From the NCBI RefSeq assembly GCF_000355905.1, contig NZ_APLF01000011.1:1-64000 (forward strand): DNA of 64,000 nt. Direction: 5' to 3'. This stretch comes from Psychroflexus gondwanensis ACAM 44 (lineage in GTDB: Bacteria; Bacteroidota; Bacteroidia; Flavobacteriales; Flavobacteriaceae). Under the pieces are notes generated by a model. It saw only the letters and a list, made by a program, of their open reading frames with translations, was not told the origin of the DNA and did no database searches. Below, one piece after another: positions 9,032-17,682 of the stretch. Position 1 is the stretch's first letter. Every line of letters begins with the position of its first letter. The position numbers and the translations under genes are program-made.

Positions 9032-10525
9032 ATGATCACAAAACTTATCGTCCTATCCGTTTATGTCGCTATTCTATTTTTAATCGGAATACTCGCTTCA
9101 CGGAGAGTTAATAGTATGAGCGATTACTATCTAGGAGGTAAAAAAATGGGCTTTTGGGCGGTTGCTTTTTCGGCTAGAGCAACCGGTGAATCTGGATGGC
9201 TATTAATAGGTCTTACGGGAATGGGAGCCATTGCTGGATATTCTGGTTATTGGGTGGTTGCCGGTGAAGTCCTCGGTGTTTTTCTGTCTTGGCAGTTTAT
9301 GGCCAAAAAATTCAAAAGGAGAACAGACGACTACAATTCTATTACCATTCCTGACTATCTCCAAAGTCATTTCAAATCTTCTACCAATACGCTCCGAATT
9401 TTATCGGCCTCTATTCTAGTGGTTTTCGTCGTCATTTACGTCGCCTCCCAAATGGATGTTACAGGAATTGCATTCGAATCCATGCTCAATATTGACTATC
9501 GAATTGGCGCCTTAGTCGGTTTTGGCATTGTTCTTCTCTACATTTTCATTGGTGGCTTTGTGGCTGCAGTTTGGTCGGATATGTTTCAGGGTATTTTAAT
9601 GTTTTTTGGCTTGGTTTTAATCCCCATTGTGGTTTGGTTTTCCATGGACCATGGTGCTGGAGTTACTGAAGGCTTAAATGCAATTGACCCCACTCTCACT
9701 CAAATAATGGGCAGAAGTGAAGACGGATGGATGAACTTCTTTACAATTCTTGGTTTCTCTATGATTGGTTTGGGCTTCTTAGGATCACCTCAAGTTTATG
9801 TTCGCTTTATGTCTATTGAAAGTGAGAAAGAGATAGATAAAGGGAAGTGGGTAGCCTTGCTTTTTACGCTCTTAACCGATGCTGCAGCAGTAACGATAGG
9901 TATTCTAGCCCGAATTTATTTTACTAAAGAAGGGCAAGACCCTGAAGCCATATTGGGAACTGGCGGCGAAGATGTTTTGAGCATGATCACCCATGAGTTT
10001 TTACCCACCATTCTAGTAGCGATCTTTATTGCTATTGTGCTTTCAGCCATTATGTCGACTATCGACTCTCTTCTCATTCTGGCCTCTAGTGCCGTGACTC
10101 GCGATTTCTATCAGAAAATATTCAGACCAGATTTAAAAGATAAAGACTTAACGAAACTTTCAAGACTCGTTACTGTTGCCATGGCCATGGCTGCCCTTGG
10201 CATCGCTATTTTATTATATAACCTGTATCCGGACAGACAGGTTTTCTGGATTATGATTTTTGGATGGTCTGGAATTGCTGCTACGTTCTGCCCTGTCATT
10301 ATTCTATCCCTTTTCTGGAAAGGCTATTCAGAACAAGGCGCGATTGTTTCTATGATTACCGGGTTTGTCTCAGTGATTCTATTCAAATTTGTATTTGCCA
10401 ATTTGGAAGGAATAGGACCCTATTTTCAAGAATTAGATGTTCTGGCACCCTCTTTTGCGTTGGCAATGATGGCAGGATATATCGCTTCAAAAATATATCC
10501 TCCCAAGCCTAGTCATGTCACATAG
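9032..10525 (+). CDS. Sodium/solute symporter, PutP-like (SSS family)
   Basis: A 497-residue integral membrane protein with about 13 hydrophobic segments. The N-terminus aligns with the sodium/proline symporter PutP: SDYYLGGKKMG, then SARATGESGWLLIGLTG (PutP has SAxASDMSGWLLMG), then YVASQMDVTG and YIFIGGFVAAVWSDMFQG. The length equals PutP (about 500). Proline is therefore the leading substrate, but other amino acids or organic acids are possible, so no gene symbol is given. It has no operon partner. Confidence 0.85.
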   Translation: MITKLIVLSVYVAILFLIGILASRRVNSMSDYYLGGKKMGFWAVAFSARATGESGWLLIGLTGMGAIAGYSGYWVVAGEVLGVFLSWQFMAKKFKRRTDDYNSITIPDYLQSHFKSSTNTLRILSASILVVFVVIYVASQMDVTGIAFESMLNIDYRIGALVGFGIVLLYIFIGGFVAAVWSDMFQGILMFFGLVLIPIVVWFSMDHGAGVTEGLNAIDPTLTQIMGRSEDGWMNFFTILGFSMIGLGFLGSPQVYVRFMSIESEKEIDKGKWVALLFTLLTDAAAVTIGILARIYFTKEGQDPEAILGTGGEDVLSMITHEFLPTILVAIFIAIVLSAIMSTIDSLLILASSAVTRDFYQKIFRPDLKDKDLTKLSRLVTVAMAMAALGIAILLYNLYPDRQVFWIMIFGWSGIAATFCPVIILSLFWKGYSEQGAIVSMITGFVSVILFKFVFANLEGIGPYFQELDVLAPSFALAMMAGYIASKIYPPKPSHVT

Positions 10526-10714
10526 AAGGCTCCTCATGAAAGGCTCTTCATGAAAGGCTTCCAAGTGATGAAAATTAAAAACCGAAGATTCTATTGTGGA
10601 CTTTATAATGTGATATAAACATATAATCACAGTGGTTTACCTAAAATATTTACAGCTAAACGTGTATTATTGTTTAATATAATGAGTTGCGACGGATATT
10701 GACCCTACTGAGAA

Positions 10715-11761
10715 ATGAAATTCAAAAGCTTTATTCTTACTATTCTGTTTTTTTGTTTTATTTCTAATGCGCAAAAGTTTGAACCAGAAGATGGTAAATG
10801 CCTGGTTTTTATTGGACAAGATTTAGAGGCAACCGGCGGTTTAAATGATTATAACGAAGGATATACAGATTTCTTTGATACTCCAGCAGGAGTAAGCCTA
10901 TATACAAACTTATCCCCTGGAAATGAATCCTATGGACACTACAATAAAGGACTAGATGGAATTACAACCAAAGCCAATTGGGGTGCTGGGGATTCTTGGG
11001 CTAATCTATATTTACAAGATTCTACTTATCAAAATAGTGCTATTGCCATTGGATTGTCTTTTGTAAATAATGAAAGAAACGTTTCTAAAGGAAAGCATGA
11101 TTCCTTATTTGAAGATCTTGCTGGTTGGATTAAACTTTCAAAACGACCGGTATTTTTAAGAATTGGATATGAGTTTGATGGTTGGGATTTGAATCATTAT
11201 AAAAAGAAGCATTATTTGAATGCTTGGAAAAGAATTCACTCAATTTTCAAAAATTTGCAAGTAGATAATGTCGCCTTTGTATGGCAATCTAAAGGAACAG
11301 GGTCTGACCAAAAGACTCTAGAAGAATGCTACCCTGGTGATGATCTTGTAGATTGGCGCGCATATTCTTACTTTGGACAACCAGACCAAGAAATGCTCAT
11401 TTTTGCAAGAAAACATAATAAACCTGTATTTATTTCAGAAGCAACACCTGTAAGACAAATAGATAATTTGTACTTTAATAGTGATTTGAAAAATAAAAAA
11501 TTAGAAAAGAAAATATGGAAGGAATGGTTTGAACCTTTTTTCAAGATCATAAATGAGAACTCAGACGTAATCAAAGCCTTTAGTTACATAAATTCAGATT
11601 GGTATTCCCAACCTATGTGGGTTACTAACCCAACATTCAATAAAGTGGACTCTAGAATACAAGTAAGTACATATGTTTCTCGGAAATGGAAAGAAGAAAT
11701 GGAAAAATCACAATACCTGAAAGCATCTGATGTATTATGGGATAAAACAGATAAAAACTAA
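10715..11761 (+). CDS. Exported GH26-like glycoside hydrolase
   Basis: A 348-residue protein with a signal peptide (SFILTILFFCFISNAQ). The fold looks like a TIM-barrel hydrolase related to GH26: a conserved strand VFLRIGYEFDGW with the putative acid/base glutamate at about residue 152, and a late strand KPVFISEATP with the putative nucleophile near residue 241. GH26 enzymes act on beta-mannans and related glycans; the exact substrate is not predictable. No SusC/SusD pair is nearby. It could equally be annotated as 1,4-beta-xylanase-like; the hydrolase call is firmer than the family number. Confidence 0.7.
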   Translation: MKFKSFILTILFFCFISNAQKFEPEDGKCLVFIGQDLEATGGLNDYNEGYTDFFDTPAGVSLYTNLSPGNESYGHYNKGLDGITTKANWGAGDSWANLYLQDSTYQNSAIAIGLSFVNNERNVSKGKHDSLFEDLAGWIKLSKRPVFLRIGYEFDGWDLNHYKKKHYLNAWKRIHSIFKNLQVDNVAFVWQSKGTGSDQKTLEECYPGDDLVDWRAYSYFGQPDQEMLIFARKHNKPVFISEATPVRQIDNLYFNSDLKNKKLEKKIWKEWFEPFFKIINENSDVIKAFSYINSDWYSQPMWVTNPTFNKVDSRIQVSTYVSRKWKEEMEKSQYLKASDVLWDKTDKN

Positions 11762-11837
11762 GCCTTTCCCTGGTTTTTTCTAAAAATAATCGACACTTTT
11801 ATTTAGAGTTGGGCGAGTGGTGACTTTTGAAATAAAA

Positions 11838-12040
11838 TAATTCCGCGGGTTCTAGCCCGCAACTAAATAGTAATGCTAATCAGCAAGTTTACGGATGCTT
11901 AGCAAGAATTAAAATTCCATGCCATCTCCTCCTATGGTATTGAAGGCTTTTGAATCATCCCTTTTGAAGTTCACAACAGTCATAAATAGAAGTCTTAGGC
12001 CTTAAGGAAAATGAAGCGCAAAATGACAATAAAAGTGGTT
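11838..12040 (+). pseudogene. Decayed fragment of a second copy of the cbb3-operon gene at 16529
   Basis: Positions 11894-11970 align without gaps to 16634-16710 inside the intact gene; by hand I count 59 identical bases out of 77. A second block of 18 identical bases (11998-12015 against 16739-16756) lies at nearly the same distance, one base short. Read in the ancestral frame the fragment has a TAG replacing AAA and a TGA replacing CGT, so it is not functional. Weaker similarity continues upstream to about 11838. It sits directly upstream of the Rrf2 regulator of that same operon. Confidence 0.85.
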
Positions 12041-12050
12041 ATATAAAATT

Positions 12051-12074
12051 AACTCGGATAACTTTATCCGAGTT
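12051..12074. promoter_or_regulatory. 24-bp palindromic operator in front of the Rrf2 gene
   Basis: Perfect inverted repeat with arms AACTCGGATAA (12051-12061) and TTATCCGAGTT (12064-12074) and a 2-base centre. A -7-like element TATATTTA at 12087-12094 places the palindrome at the -33 region, where a dimeric Rrf2 repressor would block RNA polymerase. No T-run follows, so it is not a terminator. I found no second copy in the window. Confidence 0.8.
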
Positions 12075-12113
12075 TAAAAATAATAGTATATTTACATTCT
12101 ATAAATACAAAGA

Positions 12114-12554
12114 ATGTTTTCTAAAAGTTGTGAATACGGAATAAAAGCTACACTCTTCATTGCGCAAAAATCGCAATGGGGAGAACGCGTTAGTTTAAAA
12201 GAAATCGCCACAGCGATAGATTCTCCTATTGCATTTACAGCGAAGATTTTACAAGTGCTTGCCAAGGCAAATATTATCACCTCTACCAAAGGTCTCCGTG
12301 GCGGTTATCAAATAGAGAAAGAACGTTTACCTAAGATTAATCTTAGACAAATAGTGGAAGCTATAGATGGGAATAGCCTGTTTCAAGGTTGTGCTTTAGG
12401 TCTCAACAAGTGTAATGCTAAAGAACCTTGCCCTTTGCACGATCAATTCGTAGCTATAAGAGATGAACTTAGTGTGGCACTTTCATCCTCCAATTTACTG
12501 GACGTGGCGATGGATCTTAATCTAGGCATATCAGTACTCAAAAGACAACGGTAA
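12114..12554 (+). CDS. Rrf2-family transcriptional regulator with Fe-S cysteines
   Basis: A 146-residue Rrf2-type winged-helix regulator. The N-terminus FSKSCEYGIKATLFIA and the recognition region SPIAFTAKILQVL, then TKGLRGGY, are typical. Three cysteines (C93, C100, C106) lie in the loop where IscR, NsrR and RsrR carry a [2Fe-2S] or [4Fe-4S] cluster. Such proteins sense NO, oxidants or iron-sulfur status. It is the first gene of the respiratory gene cluster and probably represses it through the palindrome at 12051. NO sensing is attractive because of the truncated haemoglobin in the cluster, but it is an inference. Confidence 0.92.
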   Translation: MFSKSCEYGIKATLFIAQKSQWGERVSLKEIATAIDSPIAFTAKILQVLAKANIITSTKGLRGGYQIEKERLPKINLRQIVEAIDGNSLFQGCALGLNKCNAKEPCPLHDQFVAIRDELSVALSSSNLLDVAMDLNLGISVLKRQR

Positions 12555-12566
12555 ATCGAAAATATC

Positions 12567-12890
12567 ATGAAACGGAAAAATTACGATACGGTGACTGAAG
12601 CTGTGGCTGACTTAAAAAAACTTGGCTATACCATTGATTTTTCAATATTAACTGAAAAGGAATGCCTTATTTGTCACTCAACAGCAACCGAATTGTCACC
12701 AGAGGATTTTGAAATTGACCAATTCTACAGATTTGAAGGGGAGAGCGATCCAGGTGATCAAATGATTGTTTATGCCATTTCCTCAAATAAAAATAATGTC
12801 AAAGGAGTTGTAGTAAACGCTTATGGAATTTATGCTGATAATGAGTCTTCGGCAATAGTAAAAAAGTTAAATACGAATCCAATTCAATAA
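12567..12890 (+). CDS. Small conserved Bacteroidota protein (often mislabelled phosphoribosylpyrophosphate synthetase)
   Basis: A 107-residue soluble protein that starts 12 bases after the Rrf2 gene. The pattern YDTVTEAVADLKKLGY, ending VVNAYGIYAD, belongs to a small family widespread in Bacteroidota whose database name refers to PRPP synthetase although the length and motifs do not fit that enzyme. Two cysteines (ECLICH) might bind a metal. The function is unknown; its place between the regulator and the oxidase suggests a role in the same stress response. Confidence 0.75.
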   Translation: MKRKNYDTVTEAVADLKKLGYTIDFSILTEKECLICHSTATELSPEDFEIDQFYRFEGESDPGDQMIVYAISSNKNNVKGVVVNAYGIYADNESSAIVKKLNTNPIQ

Positions 12891-12893
12891 ATT

Positions 12894-13169
12894 ATGGATA
12901 TATTTAATAACATAATTCACTATTTCAAAAACAAAAGCGACACAGATGAAGGGTCTTCACCAACAGGCACTTGTCCTGTTTGTTGGGGATACCAGGAGTA
13001 TGATAAAAAAATTAAAGAAGTAATTGAAGACAAGCAAATAGATATTAATAATCATAAAGACAGTTATATGATTATTCAAGAATTTATGAAACACCATATC
13101 GACGGAGTGAAATTGAAAGAAGGTAAAGTCACAAAATGTCCAAGCTGTTCGACAGATAATCTTAGGTAG
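12894..13169 (+). CDS. Small zinc-ribbon-like protein, 91 aa
   Basis: A 91-residue protein with two CxxC pairs, CPVCWG near residue 28 and CPSC near residue 84, likely to form one metal site. The middle is charged and helical (EYDKKIKEVIEDKQIDINN). It starts 3 bases after the preceding stop and is clearly co-transcribed. A small family of this kind, often beside the preceding protein, exists in Bacteroidota; the function is unknown. Confidence 0.75.
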   Translation: MDIFNNIIHYFKNKSDTDEGSSPTGTCPVCWGYQEYDKKIKEVIEDKQIDINNHKDSYMIIQEFMKHHIDGVKLKEGKVTKCPSCSTDNLR

Positions 13170-13240
13170 ATAACCTAAACTATCGAAGCTTCAAAAAAAA
13201 TTAAAGTAAAATCAGATAAAAAGGTCTTTATATCCAAATT

Positions 13241-15022
13241 ATGAAAAATAATTTATTACTTATTCTTCAAACCTCAGAGATTACATCAGAAAATTGGCTT
13301 TCGAGTCCAGGCGTTATTGGAACCATCGTCCTAATATTCATCGTCCTTTTTTTAGGAATATTTATTTTTATAAAGCGCCTCAATAGATATGTGGATGTTT
13401 TAGAAGATAATAAAAAGGACTTATCAGAAGAAGACTTTGAAAGACGACTCATCAACCTCGATAAGGCGGAAGTTGATCATATTCTAAAAGCGCGTCAGCA
13501 GGGTTTTAAAGATGAAGAAAAACCAGCAGATACTGTTGAAGCCCCTTCAAAATATAGCGGATTTATTAAAAAAATTATAGATCCTGAAAATCCATTATTT
13601 GACGAGAAAGCACGATCCACAACCCAAATAAAAATTTCAAAAGAACTTAAACAAATCATTGTCTGGTACTTGGGTGCAGGGATATTCTGGTTAGTTTTTG
13701 GAACCTTAGTAGGACAATATTTAGGGATGAAGTTTATCTGGCCAGACCTGGACAAGATCAGTTGGTTGTCGTTTGGTAGGCTACGTCCCGTGCATACAAA
13801 TACTGTATTTTGGGGCTGGGCATCCTTGGCTATGGTAGGATTGGGGCATTACGTTGTGTCAAGAACATCCAATCGAGAAATCTTTAATTATAAATGGTCT
13901 AAAATTGCTTTCTGGTTAATCAATTCTTGCGTCTTTATAGGTAATATTTTTTTAATGGCAGGCATCAATAATGGTGGTGGAGAATACAGAGAATACATTT
14001 GGCCAATTATGGCGCTATTTGCTATTGGGCTTATCATTATCTTTTTCAATTTTTATAAAACCGTTGCAACACGAAAAATTTCAGAGATATACATATCCAA
14101 CTGGTTTATTCTTGCATCGCTTATTTGGACGATTGTACTTGCCATTATTGGTTACTTCCCCAGCTACCAAGATGGTTTGGGAGAAACCGTCATCCAAGGC
14201 TATTATATGCACCAAGGTGTTGGGATGTGGTTTATGACCTTCACGTTGGGACTGGTTTATTATTTTCTACCATCAGCTCTAAACAAACCTATTTATTCCT
14301 ATTCGCTGGGAGTGCTAGCATTCTGGACGCAAATGTTGTTTTATACTCTCATAGGAACACACCATTTTGTATTTAGTCCCCTGCCATGGTGGTTACAAAC
14401 GGTTGCTATCGTATTCAGTGCGGGAATGTTTATCCCCGTATTTGCAGGTACGACTAACTTTCTTATGACCATGCGTGGCAGTTGGAATCATATATCGAAA
14501 AGCTATGTGCTTCCCTTCTTCTTGGTAGGTGTTGTATTCTACTTTGTCGGTTCGGTACAAGGAAGTTTCCAGGCGTTCCGATTTACGAACTACCTATGGC
14601 ATTTTACAGATTTTAATGTAGCGCACTCGCATATGACGATGTACGGTATCATTACCTTTTTAATGTGGGCGTGTATTTACGCACTGCTTCCAAAAATAAC
14701 AGGTAAAGAACCACCTCAAAATCTTGTAGGAGCTCATTTTTGGTTAGCATTTATTGGACTCATCGCTTATATGGTTTCCCTAATGGTTGGAGGAACATTG
14801 AAAGGATTAAGCTGGATTGAAGGCAATCCCTTTATAGAATCTGTTATACTAATGGAGAATTATTGGGTATGGCGTGCCGTAGGTGGTACTCTTATGTTTA
14901 TATCGCATATCATTTTCGCCTATAATTTCTACCTGATGGTAAGAAAGAAAAAAAAGGTTAAGCATTCCTTCCTACCGGACAGGCAGGCGCAAAAAGAAAC
15001 CTTAAATACACAATCAAATTAA
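13241..15022 (+). CDS. ccoN: cbb3-type (CcoN-like) haem-copper oxidase subunit I with N-terminal extension
   Basis: A 593-residue catalytic subunit. Residues about 1-140 are an extension with one membrane span (IGTIVLIFIVLFLGIFIFI) and a charged soluble part. The 12-helix core follows: FGRLRPVHTNT carries a haem ligand, HQGVG the CuB histidine, GTHH the CuB pair, and VAHSHMTMYG the two haem ligands. The tyrosine that cross-links to the CuB histidine in C-family oxidases is present (FWTQMLFY, 44 residues after that histidine). This argues for O2 reduction rather than NO reduction. The C-terminus SFLPDRQAQKET is non-conserved. It is followed after 10 bases by the CcoO fusion. Confidence 0.9.
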   Translation: MKNNLLLILQTSEITSENWLSSPGVIGTIVLIFIVLFLGIFIFIKRLNRYVDVLEDNKKDLSEEDFERRLINLDKAEVDHILKARQQGFKDEEKPADTVEAPSKYSGFIKKIIDPENPLFDEKARSTTQIKISKELKQIIVWYLGAGIFWLVFGTLVGQYLGMKFIWPDLDKISWLSFGRLRPVHTNTVFWGWASLAMVGLGHYVVSRTSNREIFNYKWSKIAFWLINSCVFIGNIFLMAGINNGGGEYREYIWPIMALFAIGLIIIFFNFYKTVATRKISEIYISNWFILASLIWTIVLAIIGYFPSYQDGLGETVIQGYYMHQGVGMWFMTFTLGLVYYFLPSALNKPIYSYSLGVLAFWTQMLFYTLIGTHHFVFSPLPWWLQTVAIVFSAGMFIPVFAGTTNFLMTMRGSWNHISKSYVLPFFLVGVVFYFVGSVQGSFQAFRFTNYLWHFTDFNVAHSHMTMYGIITFLMWACIYALLPKITGKEPPQNLVGAHFWLAFIGLIAYMVSLMVGGTLKGLSWIEGNPFIESVILMENYWVWRAVGGTLMFISHIIFAYNFYLMVRKKKKVKHSFLPDRQAQKETLNTQSN

Positions 15023-15032
15023 TTGTTAGCAA

Positions 15033-16034
15033 ATGTTGAACTTACATAAAGACCATAAAAATCTCGTACTTATCGCTTTTAGTGTTTTTGTGGCACTTAG
15101 CATAGGGGTTGCAATTATACCTGCATACCAGATGCAAGAGTATGAGCCTATTCCAGGACAAAAGGACTTAACTAATTCTGAAAGAAAAGGTCTCGGGATT
15201 TATGTTTCTGAAAATTGTGTGGCCTGTCATACACAACAAGTGAGAAATATAGAAATGGATGCCGTTTGGGGCGATAGGCCCTCATTACCTTCAGATTATT
15301 TTTACAGCAAACAACGAATGGGTATTTGGAGGCAATCCCCATCGCTATTGGGAAGTGAACGGACAGGACCTGATCTTACAGACATTGGAAATAGGCAACC
15401 GAGTGACCAATGGCATTTATTGCATCTTTATAACCCAAGGTTAGTTGTAGAGGCTTCTATAATGCCAAGATATTCTTGGTTGTTTAGAAAAACAGATACC
15501 ACAGCTATACAAGATGGCGATATTACCTTACCACGTGGCAATACACAAATGGAAGGTAGTGAAGTTATGGTTGCAAAAGAAGATGCTTTACACCTTGTAG
15601 CTTATTTAAAAAGTTTAAAGCAATTTTCTTTTGAAGATGCATCCCCTACAGAATTTATACCTGCCTTACCTAAAAAAGAGGGTAGCAATGCAACATCAAC
15701 AAAATCAGAGCAATCTATGGGTGCCAATTTATACCAAAATAACTGTGCAGCCTGTCATCAAGGAAACGGACGTGGTGTGAAAGGTGCTTTTCCACCCCTT
15801 AATGGGAGCCTTATCGTTAATGATGAAAATCCAGAAATGCTCATCAAGATTATTTTAATGGGCTATGATGCGCGACAAGAATATGGAATGATGCCAGCGC
15901 TCGCAGACAATTTAACCGATGAAGAAATTAAGGCAATAGTAGATTACGAAAGATCCAGCTGGGGGAATAGCGCTCCAAAAGTACCAAAAGAAATCATTAC
16001 CAGATTGAGAGATTCAATTTCAAATTTACCATAA
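15033..16034 (+). CDS. ccoO: CcoO-type dihaem fusion: cbb3 subunit II plus a second cytochrome c domain
   Basis: A 333-residue membrane-anchored cytochrome. One N-terminal helix (residues about 10-28) is followed by a CcoO domain with haem site CVACH and conserved SERTGPDLTDIG and ASIMPRYSWL (axial Met). A linker of about 40 residues then leads to a second cytochrome c domain (CAACH, with GMMPALAD as likely Met ligand). The fusion would supply electrons to the CcoN-like subunit without a separate CcoP. No ccoP, ccoQ, ccoG, ccoI or ccoS gene is in the window, so assembly factors must come from elsewhere. Confidence 0.9.
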   Translation: MLNLHKDHKNLVLIAFSVFVALSIGVAIIPAYQMQEYEPIPGQKDLTNSERKGLGIYVSENCVACHTQQVRNIEMDAVWGDRPSLPSDYFYSKQRMGIWRQSPSLLGSERTGPDLTDIGNRQPSDQWHLLHLYNPRLVVEASIMPRYSWLFRKTDTTAIQDGDITLPRGNTQMEGSEVMVAKEDALHLVAYLKSLKQFSFEDASPTEFIPALPKKEGSNATSTKSEQSMGANLYQNNCAACHQGNGRGVKGAFPPLNGSLIVNDENPEMLIKIILMGYDARQEYGMMPALADNLTDEEIKAIVDYERSSWGNSAPKVPKEIITRLRDSISNLP

Positions 16035-16036
16035 GG

Positions 16037-16267
16037 ATGGAGATAGATTTTTTAGATAACTTACAGAGTAGCTTTCTGGCCAAAGGCAGAAAACTTGCAT
16101 TTAGCAAAAAATCAATTGTGAATATGCAGGCCTGCACCAATATCCTTAAAGAATCATGGTCGGAATATATAGGAGATACAACACGACTTGAAGCATTTTC
16201 TCTGCCTTTAGTGATAGAGTTTAAAACCATTGTTCACTCAAATAATTATAGAAAAAATGAAATATAA
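16037..16267 (+). CDS. Possible small protein, 76 aa, in the oxidase operon
   Basis: An ORF that starts two bases after the CcoO stop (preceded by AAGG) and ends 11 bases inside the next gene. No hydrophobic segment, haem motif or known domain is visible. The tight position favours translation, but the lack of recognisable features and the overlap leave it doubtful. Confidence 0.4.
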   Translation: MEIDFLDNLQSSFLAKGRKLAFSKKSIVNMQACTNILKESWSEYIGDTTRLEAFSLPLVIEFKTIVHSNNYRKNEI

Positions 16268-16529
16268 ACTGTTTACAATTCTAGCTCTACTCATAAGTGC
16301 AGTAGGCCTCGCCTGTCCTGTTTGCGAATCTAAACAGCCTAAAGGGTTTGAGAACATTACCCACGGCGAAGGACCCGAGGGAGATATTGATTATATTATA
16401 ATGTTGACTGCGGTAGTAATTGTGGGATACACGCTTATAATGAGTATAAAGTATCTCGTAAAACCAAAGGAAAAGAATGAAAACCACATCAAAAATTTGG
16501 TTCTAAACGAAGAAAATCTTTCAGACTAA
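16257..16529 (+). CDS. Small membrane protein with CPVC motif
   Basis: A 90-residue protein. I choose ATG 16257 over the upstream in-frame ATG 16230 because it is directly followed by a signal-like segment (KYKLFTILALLISAVGLA). The mature part begins with CPVCESKQPKGF, a CxxC pair just after the membrane or cleavage site, and then has a single span (IIMLTAVVIVGYTLIMSIKYL). A periplasmic CxxC next to an oxidase may bind copper or be redox-active. It ends in a TAATG overlap with the next gene, so the two are coupled. Confidence 0.75.
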   Translation: MKYKLFTILALLISAVGLACPVCESKQPKGFENITHGEGPEGDIDYIIMLTAVVIVGYTLIMSIKYLVKPKEKNENHIKNLVLNEENLSD

Positions 16530-16951
16530 TGGAGAATAAAAGAAAAGTAACCGTGTTTCTGGATGACGAGAAAGTACCTTTTGGCGTGTTTGAGCCACCA
16601 GCGCAATTGGTGCTAGATACTACCAAGATTGCCGATGGTAAACACGAATTAAAAATAAAGGCTGTTTCTTCCAACGGTATTGAAGGCGTGCGTATCATCC
16701 CTTTTGAAGTACGGAATGGACCAGAAATTGCGGTGGTTGGCCTTAAGGAAAATGAAATCATAGAATCGAATACAGTAATAACCGTAAATGCCTATGGAAG
16801 CGAAACTTCAGAATCCTTTATCATTCGTGGTTCGGAAACCCCAAAGGCAGTTCCCTCTTGGGTTTGGGCGTGTATTATAGCCTTCGTGGGCTTTGCTATC
16901 TTTTATTTTATAACCCATTGGACGATGGATACTTATAAATCATTTTTTTAG
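16529..16951 (+). CDS. Ig-like, C-terminally anchored protein of the cbb3 cluster
   Basis: A 140-residue protein. About 105 residues form a beta-rich domain of Ig/FixH-like appearance (VTVFLDDEKVPFG, then IADGKHELKIKAVS), followed by one C-terminal helix at about 111-133 (VPSWVWACIIAFVGFAIFYF). The start overlaps the preceding stop by one base (TAATG). It may be an accessory or assembly subunit of the oxidase; the precise function is unknown. A decayed duplicate of this gene lies at 11.84-12.04 kb. Confidence 0.75.
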   Translation: MENKRKVTVFLDDEKVPFGVFEPPAQLVLDTTKIADGKHELKIKAVSSNGIEGVRIIPFEVRNGPEIAVVGLKENEIIESNTVITVNAYGSETSESFIIRGSETPKAVPSWVWACIIAFVGFAIFYFITHWTMDTYKSFF

Positions 16952-17332
16952 ATGAACGACATTACAAACAGAAAGGATATAGAATTAATGGTAGATACTT
17001 TCTATGGTTCAGTTCGGGAAGATGATCTTTTGGGTCCTATATTTAATAGGGTGATAAGAAATAATTGGCCCAAACATCTGGATACTATGTACCGCTTTTG
17101 GCAAACAGTGCTTTTACACGAATTTGCTTATAAAGGATCGCCCTTTGTCCCACATAGAAAATTACCAGTTGAAGCCCATCATTTTGAGCGCTGGATATAT
17201 CATTTCAATTCTTCCATGGATGAGAATTTTGCTGGCAAAATAGCTGAAGAAGCAAAACTGAGAGCTCAGAAAATGGCTGAAATGTTTATGTACAAATTGA
17301 ATACTAACAGTAACAAAAAAAGAAATACATGA
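16952..17332 (+). CDS. Group III truncated haemoglobin
   Basis: A 126-residue 2-on-2 haemoglobin. Diagnostic features are the N-terminal DITNRKDIELMVDTFYGSV, FNRVIRNNWPKHLDTMYRFW, and the proximal histidine region LPVEAHHFERW. Group III members have been linked to microaerobic growth and to handling NO or peroxide. The start codon directly abuts the preceding TAG, which indicates translational coupling with the oxidase genes. Confidence 0.93.
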   Translation: MNDITNRKDIELMVDTFYGSVREDDLLGPIFNRVIRNNWPKHLDTMYRFWQTVLLHEFAYKGSPFVPHRKLPVEAHHFERWIYHFNSSMDENFAGKIAEEAKLRAQKMAEMFMYKLNTNSNKKRNT

Positions 17333-17670
17333 AAACCGCATCACTTACAGAGAATCTTGTTTACAACGAAAAAAAACCTAGTATATCTATTTTGATAGAG
17401 ACAGAAACCTCTAAAGAAATCCGGATTATTTTCAAAAAGGGCCAATTGATGAAAGAACACAAAACACCGTTCCCAATTGTTGTTGAGGTTTTTAAAGGCG
17501 CCATAGATTTTGGTGTTAATGGCACTAAACATCACCTCAAAGCTGGAAATCTTATCGCGTTGCAAGGTGGAGTTCCACATGATTTAATTGCCACAGAGGA
17601 AAGTACAGTTAGGTTATCTCTTTCTAAAAAAGATAAGCTTGAACGTGTCCAAAATGTTGAAACGTCTTAA
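17329..17670 (+). CDS. Cupin-fold protein
   Basis: A 113-residue single-domain cupin with the two motifs KEHKTPFPIVVEVFKGAIDF and AGNLIALQGGVPHDLIA. Metal ligands are not complete: one histidine in the first motif and one in the second (PHD), so binding of metal is uncertain. It overlaps the haemoglobin stop by four bases (ATGA). A small cupin next to a group III haemoglobin is a recurring arrangement in flavobacteria as far as I recall; a sensor or detoxification role is inferred. Confidence 0.85.
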   Translation: MKTASLTENLVYNEKKPSISILIETETSKEIRIIFKKGQLMKEHKTPFPIVVEVFKGAIDFGVNGTKHHLKAGNLIALQGGVPHDLIATEESTVRLSLSKKDKLERVQNVETS

Positions 17671-17682
17671 ATAGAGTATAAT

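Noticed and set aside
11843-11860. GCGGG/CCCGC hairpin after the GH26-like gene as terminator
   Set aside because: Five-bp stem without a T-run; the region aligns with the decayed oxidase-cluster gene.
14970-15000. CCGGACAGGCAGG, and the similar CCGGACAGACAGG near 10229, as a dispersed repeat
   Set aside because: Both encode P-D-R-Q within genes; two short matches are not enough to call a repeat family.
13241-15022. Catalytic subunit as an NO reductase (NorB-like)
   Set aside because: The tyrosine cross-linked to the CuB histidine in C-family oxidases is at the right spacing and a CcoO partner follows, so an O2-reducing cbb3-like enzyme is more likely.
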